A stretch of DNA of 64,000 nt from the NCBI GenBank assembly GCA_017519405.1, contig JAFWSH010000001.1:17530-81529 (forward strand), written 5' to 3'. This DNA is from Clostridia bacterium. GTDB taxonomy: Bacteria > Bacillota > Clostridia > Christensenellales > Aristaeellaceae. Every line of letters begins with the position of its first letter. The stretch's first letter is position 1. The position numbers were made by a program, and so were the translations under genes. Positions 8,441 through 16,121 of the stretch are shown here, in pieces. The notes beneath the pieces are model-generated. The model was not told the DNA's origin. It worked only from the letters and a program-made list of their open reading frames with translations, and searched no databases.

Positions 8441-9136
8441 ATGGCGAAGAAGATCTTGATCGTGGATGACGAGCCGCTGATGCTCAAAGGGCTCCGCTAT
8501 TCACTGGAGCAGGATGGCTATATCACCCAGAGCGCCGTGGACGGCGAGGAAGCGCTGGACAAGTTTTTTCATGAATCCTATGATCTGATTCTGCTGGACG
8601 TCATGCTGCCCAGGATGAGCGGGATCCAGGTCTGCCAGCAGATCCGGGAGCACAGCAATGTGCCCATTATCATGCTCACCGCCAAGGGTGAGGACATGGA
8701 CAAGATCCTGGGGCTGGAGTACGGGGCGGACGACTATATTCCCAAGCCCTTCAACATTCTGGAGGTCAAGGCCAGAATCAAGGCCATCATGCGCCGCTCT
8801 GTGCCCAGCGCGGTGCCGGCGGAGGACAAAAAGACCATCGTGGTGCGGGACCTGGAGGTCAACCCCACCAAGCGCACCGTCACCATCGGCGGCAACGAGG
8901 TGAAGCTCACCGCCAAGGAGTTCGATCTGCTGCTGCTCTTCATCAGCAACCGCGGCAGGGTTTTCTCGCGCAAGGAAATGATGGAGAAGGTCTGGAACTA
9001 TGAGCGGCCGGGGGACGACCGCACCGTGGACGTGCACATCCGCCGTCTCCGGGAGAAGATTGAGCCGGACACCACACAGCCCGAGTTCATCATCACCAAG
9101 TGGGGGGTCGGTTATTATTTCACCGATGAGGACTAA
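8441..9136 (+). CDS. OmpR/PhoB-family response regulator
   Basis: DNA-binding response regulator, 231 residues. The receiver domain (1-118) has the acidic pair at residues 10-11, phospho-acceptor Asp53 in LLDVMLP, Thr80 and Lys102. The C-terminal winged-helix domain (about 130-228) contains LTAKEFDLLLLF and DVHIRRLREKIEP. I chose the ATG at 8441 (GGAGG 8 nt upstream) over the in-frame ATG at 8426. The gene overlaps the kinase gene by 11 nt, so the pair is certainly co-translated. Family resemblance is to WalR/PhoP/MtrA, and the downstream GerMN lipoprotein genes suggest an envelope-monitoring role. Confidence 0.93.
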   Translation: MAKKILIVDDEPLMLKGLRYSLEQDGYITQSAVDGEEALDKFFHESYDLILLDVMLPRMSGIQVCQQIREHSNVPIIMLTAKGEDMDKILGLEYGADDYIPKPFNILEVKARIKAIMRRSVPSAVPAEDKKTIVVRDLEVNPTKRTVTIGGNEVKLTAKEFDLLLLFISNRGRVFSRKEMMEKVWNYERPGDDRTVDVHIRRLREKIEPDTTQPEFIITKWGVGYYFTDED

Positions 9137-10583
9137 ACGCCCGGCCGTCTTCGGCATCGGGGCAAAGGTGACGCTGGTTTTCCTGCTGATCATCTTTGTG
9201 GCATTCGTGATCACGGATGCGCGCCTCACCGGCTTCGTTCGGGACTATCTGTATGAACAGCGCATCCGGCAGGACAGCCTCTCCCTGGAGAAGCTGGCGG
9301 TGACGGTTGCGCCGCTTTTTGAAAATGGCCGGTCCGACGCGCTGAACGGGACCCTGGTCTCCGCCAGCGGGGAGATGGGGGGCCGTCTTTTGGTGTTGGA
9401 CGGGGACGGAAAGGTCCAGTTTGATGCCTTCTCGAAGCTCATGGGCTCCCGGCTGCAGCTCCCCTGTGTGGTGGATGTGCTGGAGAAGGGCCAGAGCAGC
9501 AGCTATGCCATCCACCGCCTGTCCTCCACCCAGGCGGGGGCGGGGGACGGGGACACCCGGGTGGCCTACTGCGCGGTGCGGGTCACCGGGGAGGACGGCC
9601 GCCCCTGGGCGCTGCTCTACGCCTCCCCGGTGGCGGAGATGATGGACAGCCTGGAACGGGTGGAGAACCAGACGCGGCGGATCTTCCTGCTGACGGCCGC
9701 GGCGGCCATGATTGCGGCCGTCCTGCTCTCCCGGCTCATCACCCGGCCCATCAACGGCCTCACCCGCACCATCAACCGCATGGGCCAGGGGGACCTCAGC
9801 GTCCGGGCAGCGGAGCGCGGCCATGACGAGCTGCGGACCCTGGCGGAGAACGTCAACACCATGGCGGAGCAGCTCCAGACCCTGGATCAGGCCCGGAACC
9901 AGTTTGTCTCCAACGCCTCCCACGAGCTGAAAACCCCCCTGGCCACCATGAAGATCCTGCTGGAGAACGTGCTGTATCAGCCGGAGATGCCGGAGGAGAT
10001 GCGCACCGAGTTCCTGACGGACATGGACCACGAGCTGGACCGCCTGTCCAATGTGGTCAGCGATCTGCTGACCCTGACGCGCATCGACAGCCGGCGGATC
10101 GAGCTGAAGCGGGAGCGGCTGAACTTCACCGCGCTGACGGCGGAGACGGTGCGGCTGCTGACCCCCCAGGCCCAGCAGCGGAATCAGACGATCCGCACCC
10201 GCCTGGCGCCGGATGTGACGCTGGTGGGGGATGCCTCCAAGCTGGGGCAGATCATCTACAACCTGGTGGAGAATGGCCTGAAGTATTCCCAGGATGGCGG
10301 CATGGTGCGGGTGGAGCTGCAGGTGAAGGGCCGCAGCGCCCTGCTCATCGTGGCCGACAACGGCGTGGGGATTCCCAAGGAGGACATTGACCGCATCTTC
10401 GAGCGGTTCTACCGGGTGGACAAAGCGCGCTCCCGGGACACCGGCGGCACCGGCTTGGGCCTGTCCATCGTGCGGCAGCTGGTGCAGCTGCACGGCGGCG
10501 AGATCAGCGTCAAGAGCGAGAAGGGGAAGGGCTCTGTCTTTACGGTGCTGCTGCCCATGGAGGGAAAGGAGGAGAGAGCTTGA
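9126..10583 (+). CDS. Membrane sensor histidine kinase
   Basis: Kinase partner of the preceding regulator, 485 residues. Transmembrane helix 1 is at about 12-32, an extracytoplasmic sensor at about 33-185, helix 2 at about 186-203, and HAMP at about 204-256. The dimerisation/phosphotransfer domain carries SHELKTPL (His266), and the ATPase domain has the N box NLVENGLKYS, G1 DNGVGIP, F box and G2 GGTGLGLS. All catalytic boxes are intact. ATG 9126 lies inside the regulator gene, and the stop overlaps the TTG of the next gene. The large extracytoplasmic domain is consistent with sensing envelope state; the signal is unknown. Confidence 0.94.
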   Translation: MRTKRPAVFGIGAKVTLVFLLIIFVAFVITDARLTGFVRDYLYEQRIRQDSLSLEKLAVTVAPLFENGRSDALNGTLVSASGEMGGRLLVLDGDGKVQFDAFSKLMGSRLQLPCVVDVLEKGQSSSYAIHRLSSTQAGAGDGDTRVAYCAVRVTGEDGRPWALLYASPVAEMMDSLERVENQTRRIFLLTAAAAMIAAVLLSRLITRPINGLTRTINRMGQGDLSVRAAERGHDELRTLAENVNTMAEQLQTLDQARNQFVSNASHELKTPLATMKILLENVLYQPEMPEEMRTEFLTDMDHELDRLSNVVSDLLTLTRIDSRRIELKRERLNFTALTAETVRLLTPQAQQRNQTIRTRLAPDVTLVGDASKLGQIIYNLVENGLKYSQDGGMVRVELQVKGRSALLIVADNGVGIPKEDIDRIFERFYRVDKARSRDTGGTGLGLSIVRQLVQLHGGEISVKSEKGKGSVFTVLLPMEGKEERA

Positions 10584-11569
10584 AGCGGCTGCTGCTGATG
10601 CTGTGGGTGCCGGTGCTCCTCCTGTGCGCCACCGCCTGCGGACTGCGGACGTTCTCCATTCCGGAGAGCACCCTGATCCCCGGCGCCGCGGTGGTGCTGC
10701 CGGCGGCTGTCCCATCCGGGACAGAGGTGGAGCAGCGGGACAAGGCAACGGTCTGGTTCCGATTCCTCAACACTCCCTATCTCGCGCCGGAGGACCGCGC
10801 CATTGTGCGCACATCCGGCCAGTCCTTTGAGACGGCGCTGCTGGAGACGCTCTTTTCCGGCCCCGGCACCCAGCATCCGGAGCTGGGCGGCCTGTTTCCC
10901 GAGGGGGTGCGGGTGCGCTCGGCGGTGCTGCAGGGACGCACGCTGCTGGTGACGGTGAGCGCGGAGTTCACCAGCCGGCTGCGGGATGAGCCGGTGGACT
11001 GGCAGGAGAACACGGCCTGGCGGGTGGAGGTCCCCCTGCGCCGCCGCCTGGCTATGCAGGCCCTGGTGGCCACAGTGACGGAAAACTGTGACGCCGACGA
11101 GGTGCTGGTGCTGGTTGAGCAGCCCGGTGACGGTACGCCGCAGCGCCTCCGGCAGAACTGGTTTGAGGACGACTCTGAGGACGATGTGCTGGCCCGGCCC
11201 CAGCGCCGGGATGACGCCCTGCTGCTGACCCCCATGGGCACCGCCCGGGTGATCGCAGAGCTGTACACGGTCCGCGACTGGGAACGCCTGTACCGCTTCG
11301 TCAGCGGCGCCGACCCTGCCGCCGGGGACAGCGCCGGCTACCGGAGCTTTGTGGCGGCCATGGAGGCGGGGCCGGACCTGGTGAGTGCCTGGTGCAGCGG
11401 CTGCAATGTGACCCTGGACGGACAGGAGGCCACCGCCACGGTGAACCTGGCATGGACCGCACCGGACGGCACGGAGAGAAGGACAGACGCCCGGGTTTTC
11501 CGGATGCAGCGGGAGAACGGCGTCTGGAAGATCAGGATGGACCAGCTGACCGGCTGGGTGGAGGAATGA
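10580..11569 (+). CDS. GerMN-domain lipoprotein (LpqB/GerM-like), first copy
   Basis: Predicted lipoprotein of 329 residues: a short signal peptide with lipobox ATAC (Cys about residue 20), then a GerMN domain (about 55-180) containing FETALLETLFSGP, VRSAVLQGRTLLVTVS and a long helix LAMQALVATVTEN, then a C-terminal region (about 215-325) of NTF2-like appearance (AELYTVRDWERLYRFVSG, RVFRMQRENGVWKI). GerMN occurs in Bacillus GerM and in actinobacterial LpqB, which acts with the MtrAB two-component system. The TTG start overlaps the kinase stop (TTGA) and has GGAGAG just upstream, so kinase and lipoprotein are translationally coupled. Signal modulation of the kinase is inferred. Confidence 0.78.
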   Translation: MKRLLLMLWVPVLLLCATACGLRTFSIPESTLIPGAAVVLPAAVPSGTEVEQRDKATVWFRFLNTPYLAPEDRAIVRTSGQSFETALLETLFSGPGTQHPELGGLFPEGVRVRSAVLQGRTLLVTVSAEFTSRLRDEPVDWQENTAWRVEVPLRRRLAMQALVATVTENCDADEVLVLVEQPGDGTPQRLRQNWFEDDSEDDVLARPQRRDDALLLTPMGTARVIAELYTVRDWERLYRFVSGADPAAGDSAGYRSFVAAMEAGPDLVSAWCSGCNVTLDGQEATATVNLAWTAPDGTERRTDARVFRMQRENGVWKIRMDQLTGWVEE

Positions 11570-11571
11570 GC

Positions 11572-13131
11572 ATGAAGACGGGATGCAGAATCCTCCGCAT
11601 ACTCTGCGGCCTCCTGGCGCTGCTGATGCTCACCGGCTGCAGCCGGGCTTCGGTGCCCTTTACGCCGGAGCAGCCCAGCGTGACCCTGGGACCGGCTGAA
11701 CACCCCTACGAGGCGCCCCCCATCGGCAGCGGCCTGGAGACGCAGACGACGGTCAACCTGTACCTGCCCTCCCGGGACGGCACCCGCCTCCTGGCCCGTC
11801 AGCAGACCTTGACCCTGGCCCGGGGAGAGCGGAATGCCCGGGCGGTGCTGCAGGCGCTGTTTGCCAGGGGCGGGGACGACTATGTGCGGGCGCTGGCCGG
11901 GCCGACACGCCTCTCCCTCTACGGCGCCTCCCCGGTGGAGACCTCCGGCAATGTCTGCACCATCAATCTGGCCAGCTCCGCCCACGCCCTGGAGTACGAT
12001 GAGATCTACACGGTGGGGCTGGCCGCTGCCGCCACGCTGGAGGGCATCTCGGGCATCCGCTATGTGAATGTGCTGATCAATGACCAGGCCATCTCCTACG
12101 ATGTGGCGGGAAACCTTCCTGCCGGCAGCATGACAGCCCGGCCGGGGGAGGAGCTGCCCCTGCTCTGGGAGCAGATGTCCGCCCGCCGGACCGCCCTGGG
12201 CGGTGACCCCTCCGTCACGCCCCTGAGCGCCACCGCCACCCTGTATTTCCCCACTGCGGACGGCACGGGCTTCCTGCCGGAGACCCGGAACCTCACCTTC
12301 CCGGGCCAGACACCGGCCCAGATGGCCACGGAGCTCCTGTCGGCCATGTCCGCCGGCGCCTGGTATGTGGACGGCTGCGCCACGATGCCGGACATCAACG
12401 CCCTGCTGCTCTTCCCGCCCCAGGTCTCGGAGCTGCCGGAGGGCGGCCGCCTGATTACCCTCTACTTCCCGGCGGATTTCCGGGAGCGGATGACGGACAT
12501 GGGGCTGGACACCGCCTGCTTTACGGCCTCCGTGGTCTGGACGCTGTCCACCTTCATCCCCTCGGTGGGGGCGGTGCGCATTTACACGGGCTCCGCCCTG
12601 ATGGACAGCCTGGACAGCGGGGTGTTCGGAGCGCAGGCCTTCGAGGAGGGCATGATCCGGCGCCGCTATTTCCGGGAAGGCCTGCGGGACAACGCCCACA
12701 TTCTCCTGGCTCGGGACGGGAAACTGGTCCGGATGCGGCGGAGCGTGGCGGCAGCGGATGCGGAGAACCCCACCACCATGCTGGCCCTGATGATGGCCGG
12801 CCCCGGCGGGGAGGAACAGGCGCTGCGGGTTCAGCCGGTGCTGCCCCAGGGCCTGGATGCCACGGACATCCTGAGCATCGGCCTGGAGAACGGCGTGCTG
12901 CTGGTGAACCTCTCCCCGCGCTTCGAGCGGGAGATCCGCCGCCTGGGCGGGGAGGAGGAGCGCCTGTGCTGCTATGCCCTGGTCAACAGCCTCTGTGATG
13001 CCATGGGGACAACCCGGGTGCGGTTTTTCTGGAACGGGGAGCAGAAGGAGACGCTGGCCGGCACGGTGTGGTGGGACGGGGAGTTCCTGGTGAACCATGC
13101 CCTGGACGAACAAGGGGGGCAAGGCCTTTGA
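11572..13131 (+). CDS. Multi-GerMN-domain lipoprotein, second copy
   Basis: Predicted lipoprotein of 519 residues with lipobox LTGC (Cys23) and three consecutive GerMN-like units: about 55-170 (TVNLYLPSRDGTRL, YVNVLINDQ), about 220-345 (LYFPTADGTGFL, VRIYTGSAL) and about 375-505 (HILLARDGKLV, VLLVNLSPRF, VRFFWNGEQ). Each unit follows the strand-helix-strand pattern of GerMN, suggesting internal duplication. The ATG at 11572 is preferred (GGAGG 7 nt upstream); an ATG at 11566 overlaps the previous stop. The gene ends in a TTGA overlap with the next gene. It probably acts on the outer face of the membrane with the kinase and first lipoprotein. Confidence 0.75.
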   Translation: MKTGCRILRILCGLLALLMLTGCSRASVPFTPEQPSVTLGPAEHPYEAPPIGSGLETQTTVNLYLPSRDGTRLLARQQTLTLARGERNARAVLQALFARGGDDYVRALAGPTRLSLYGASPVETSGNVCTINLASSAHALEYDEIYTVGLAAAATLEGISGIRYVNVLINDQAISYDVAGNLPAGSMTARPGEELPLLWEQMSARRTALGGDPSVTPLSATATLYFPTADGTGFLPETRNLTFPGQTPAQMATELLSAMSAGAWYVDGCATMPDINALLLFPPQVSELPEGGRLITLYFPADFRERMTDMGLDTACFTASVVWTLSTFIPSVGAVRIYTGSALMDSLDSGVFGAQAFEEGMIRRRYFREGLRDNAHILLARDGKLVRMRRSVAAADAENPTTMLALMMAGPGGEEQALRVQPVLPQGLDATDILSIGLENGVLLVNLSPRFEREIRRLGGEEERLCCYALVNSLCDAMGTTRVRFFWNGEQKETLAGTVWWDGEFLVNHALDEQGGQGL

Positions 13132-14669
13132 TTGGACCGAAAACGCGGATCGGCCTGCTGACACTGGCGTTTTTGCTGACGCTGTTTTTGCCGTGGCCAG
13201 GCGCCCTGATTCCCGCGCTGGTGCTGTGCATCCTGGCCCCTATCCAGTGCACCGGCGCCATCCGGGAGCCCTGGGACAATCCGGACTGGACCTACAGCCC
13301 CCCAAACGCGGACGTGCTGCGGATGAAGGGCGTCTGCCTGGATCCCTGGCTGTTTATCGGGGACCGGCGGATCACGGCGGAGATCCGGCTGCCCTTTGAG
13401 GCGTCCACGGCGGAGCGGTTCCGCTCCAAGCCCGGCGCCATGGCCCTATCCGCCGCCATCGCCCTGACGGACGACTGCGCGGCGCAGCAGGAGGGGTCCA
13501 TCTTTACCTCGGCGGAGGAGATCCGGCGCTGGGAGCGAGCCATGGGCATTGTGCCGGAGAACTTCAAGACCCGCAATCCGCGGCTGGACGACGCAAAATA
13601 CCGGGGCTACCGTGGTGTGGTGGTCCGGGACGGCGAGGGGGAGCGGGCGTATTTCGTGGGGGATGCGGGCATCAGCCAGATTTGCTCCATGATTCTGGAC
13701 GGTACGCCCCGGGTCATGACCAAGCCGGATCTGGAACAGCTGCACCTCCATGTACCTGCCCAGTCCCTGTGCTACGTCACCGCCACGGTGACGGAGGGCA
13801 GGCTGAGTGATCTGTGCTACCTGGGCTCCGTGCTGCCGGCCCAGTCCAGCCTTCCCTCCCGGGAGGCCGTGGAGAGCGGCATGGCCCTCAACGACCGCGG
13901 ATACGGCATCATGCTCAACGGCAATGCGGGCCTGACACTGCAGGTGGTGCAGAACATGGGCATCGAGTGGCCGGAGGACAACGGGGACCGGCGCTATATC
14001 GAGCTGATCCCCCGCCACGGCGAGGAGGAGCAGCCCCGGGACTTCGATGCGGCGGTGGCGTCGCTGCAGCACCATGCCCTGCGGGAGCGCAACAAGCAGC
14101 TGCTGGCCGCCATGCTGGGGCTGCTGCTGTGGCCCTGCGCGACACTCTGCAGCGCCCAATGGCCGCTGTTGCTGGGACTGGGCTGCCTGTGCGCCTCCAT
14201 CCTCTTCTGCCGGAATATTCCCTTCCCGGCGGACAGCGCATCCTCCCTCCGGCGGTACTGGGTTCCCCTGATCCCGGGGCTTGTGCTGCCGCTGGCGGTG
14301 GCGCTCTTCCTGCCGCAGATGGAGCAGCAGGACGCCGCTGCCGTGGGGGCCTTCATGCTGATGGCCACGGCGGGGGTGGTCTCCTTCTGGATTCCGTGGC
14401 GGGTGAGGAACATTCAAGCGCTGGCCACGCGGCTGAAACTGGGCGGATCGCGGCACGCATGGGTGGAGCGCATCTGCAAGGTGGTGACGGACTTTGTCAG
14501 CCGGGGCAGCCGGACCATTGTGCAGACGGCGGTCTGCTGGGTGGTGGCGTCCGCCGCCATGTGGCTGATCACCCAGAAGAGCCTGCTGGCCGTGCTTTTC
14601 GGGCTGGTGGCAGGGCTTCTGTCGGGCATGGCGGTTCACCTGGCCTACGACTGGGCGGAGCATCGGTAA
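13128..14669 (+). CDS. Polytopic membrane protein of unknown function
   Basis: I do not recognise this 513-residue protein. It has two N-terminal hydrophobic helices (about 7-40), a soluble region of about 290 residues (45-335) with mixed strands and helices, then about six hydrophobic segments (about 345-505) ending in AVHLAYDWAEHR. The soluble insert followed by a helical bundle looks superficially like a transporter ATPase, but no DKTGT, TGES or GDGxND motif is present. The TTG start overlaps the stop of the preceding GerMN lipoprotein (TTGA) with a GGGGGG stretch upstream. Coupling to that operon suggests a partner in the same envelope-signalling unit; its role is unknown. Confidence 0.6.
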   Translation: MIGPKTRIGLLTLAFLLTLFLPWPGALIPALVLCILAPIQCTGAIREPWDNPDWTYSPPNADVLRMKGVCLDPWLFIGDRRITAEIRLPFEASTAERFRSKPGAMALSAAIALTDDCAAQQEGSIFTSAEEIRRWERAMGIVPENFKTRNPRLDDAKYRGYRGVVVRDGEGERAYFVGDAGISQICSMILDGTPRVMTKPDLEQLHLHVPAQSLCYVTATVTEGRLSDLCYLGSVLPAQSSLPSREAVESGMALNDRGYGIMLNGNAGLTLQVVQNMGIEWPEDNGDRRYIELIPRHGEEEQPRDFDAAVASLQHHALRERNKQLLAAMLGLLLWPCATLCSAQWPLLLGLGCLCASILFCRNIPFPADSASSLRRYWVPLIPGLVLPLAVALFLPQMEQQDAAAVGAFMLMATAGVVSFWIPWRVRNIQALATRLKLGGSRHAWVERICKVVTDFVSRGSRTIVQTAVCWVVASAAMWLITQKSLLAVLFGLVAGLLSGMAVHLAYDWAEHR

Positions 14670-14671
14670 AG

Positions 14672-14714
14672 TTCACAATTCGTTCATCTTCACGACAAAA
14701 ACGGGTCGTATACT
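14672..14714 (+). promoter_or_regulatory. Putative htrA promoter with TTCACA direct repeats
   Basis: TTCACA (14672-14677), TTCATC (14683-14688, 11 nt later) and TTCACG (14689-14694) precede TATACT (14709-14714), which lacks a good -35 at 17 nt. An activator-type promoter bound by the nearby PhoB-family regulator is a reasonable inference, because a TTCACA/11-nt pattern also precedes the regulator gene. Confidence 0.45.
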
Positions 14715-14768
14715 GAAACTGCAACGGAGGAAACCCCTCCGGAAACTGCAGCAAGGAGGAAACGAACC

Positions 14769-16040
14769 ATGAAAAAGAACGTACTGATCAGCCTGCTCTC
14801 CGTGATGCTGGCGTTGACCATGGTGGTGGGCGGTTTATCCCTGTCCGCCCATTCCGCTTCGGCTGAGGAGGAAGAGGAGACCCGCGTGGTGGTCACCAGC
14901 CCCTTCACCGCCGCCGTGGCAGAGGTCCGGAGCAGCGTGGTGGGCGTGAACAATTATCAGCAGGTGCGCTATTATAACAACCCCTACACCTTCGGCTGGG
15001 GCTTCGGCTACGGCCGGGACCGGGACTATCAGGAATCCACCCAGGAGGTCAAGGCGGCCTCCGGCTCCGGCGTGGTGATCGCTGAGGGCTATGTGCTGAC
15101 CAACCAGCATGTGGTGGACGGGGCGTCCAAGCTGACCATCGGCGTGATGCAGGACGGGGCCAAGGAGCCCACCGAGTATGACGCCGTGCTGGTGGCCCAG
15201 GACGAGAACCTGGACGTGGCAGTAATCTACTGCCCCACGCTGAACCTCAAGCCGGTGACCCTGGGCGACAGCGACACCCTGCAGGTGGGCGACTGGGCCA
15301 TCTGCATCGGCAACCCCCTGAGCGACACCTTCTACGGCACGGTGACGGCGGGCATCGTCTCCGCCCTGGACCGCAGCATTGCCCAGACGGCCTATGACAA
15401 GTATGGCCGCCGGGAGACCATCACCAATACCATGATCCAGGTGGATGCGGCCATCAACAGCGGCAACAGCGGCGGCGGCATGTTCTCCGTCACGGGTGAG
15501 CTGATGGGCATCCCCACGCTGAAGTATTCCGGCAGCGCGTATTCCGGCGCGTCCATTGACGGCATCAACATGTGCATCCCCATCAACGCGGCCAAGCCCC
15601 TGATCAATGACGTGATCTCCGGCGTCATCAAGACCCCCGAGATCAAGGAGACCCAGCAGGACAGCGCGGACAAGGGTCTGGACATGACGGGAAAGCCCAG
15701 GCTGGGCGTCACCATCCAGTCCCTGAACCCCAACTCCTATGCCATCATGACGGGCCTGATCCCCAACGGCATCTATGTGAGCAGCGTGGAGGAGAACAGC
15801 CCGGCTCAGGCGGCCGGCATCGCGGCGGGTGATATCATCGTCGAGGTGGACGGCCAGGTGGTGACCTCGGTGAGCCAGGTGCAGTCCATCATTGCCCAGC
15901 ACGACGAGGGAGACTCCCTGACCGTGAAGGTATGGCACGCGGAGGGCATGGCGGAGGCCATGGAAAAGGGCGGCGACGTGCCCACCGAAGGTGCCTACGA
16001 GGAGCACCAGGTTGTCCTGCGCGTGGTGGATCCCGTGTAA
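14769..16040 (+). CDS. htrA: HtrA/DegP-type serine protease with PDZ domain
   Basis: Extracytoplasmic quality-control protease, 423 residues. An N-terminal signal sequence or membrane anchor (about 4-27) is followed by an acidic linker and a trypsin-like domain with catalytic His114 (LTNQHVVDG), Asp149 (ENLDVAV) and Ser234 (SGNSGGGMF). A PDZ domain follows (about 310-415, GIYVSSVEENSPAQAAGIAAG). A segment rich in Tyr/Gly/Asn (about 60-90, YYNNPYTFGWGFGYG) precedes the protease domain and is unusual. AAGGAGG lies 7-8 nt before the ATG. It sits directly after the two-component/GerMN operon, recalling HtrA-like genes next to walRK in Bacillus. Confidence 0.92.
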   Translation: MKKNVLISLLSVMLALTMVVGGLSLSAHSASAEEEEETRVVVTSPFTAAVAEVRSSVVGVNNYQQVRYYNNPYTFGWGFGYGRDRDYQESTQEVKAASGSGVVIAEGYVLTNQHVVDGASKLTIGVMQDGAKEPTEYDAVLVAQDENLDVAVIYCPTLNLKPVTLGDSDTLQVGDWAICIGNPLSDTFYGTVTAGIVSALDRSIAQTAYDKYGRRETITNTMIQVDAAINSGNSGGGMFSVTGELMGIPTLKYSGSAYSGASIDGINMCIPINAAKPLINDVISGVIKTPEIKETQQDSADKGLDMTGKPRLGVTIQSLNPNSYAIMTGLIPNGIYVSSVEENSPAQAAGIAAGDIIVEVDGQVVTSVSQVQSIIAQHDEGDSLTVKVWHAEGMAEAMEKGGDVPTEGAYEEHQVVLRVVDPV

Positions 16041-16060
16041 GCCTGACACAGTATTCAGCG

Positions 16061-16090
16061 CCCCGGTCTGAGCACCGGGGCGGTTTCCTG
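16061..16090 (+). terminator. Possible terminator after htrA
   Basis: Perfect 7-8 bp GC stem around 16061-16082 (CCCCGGT/ACCGGGG) with only a weak T-rich tail (GGTTTCCTGTT). Confidence 0.45.
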
Positions 16091-16121
16091 TTCCGGGGAA
16101 AGACAGAAAAGGAGGGGCGGC

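Noticed and set aside
13128-14669. P-type ATPase relative
   Set aside because: Topology is superficially similar, but DKTGT, TGES and GDGxND motifs are absent.
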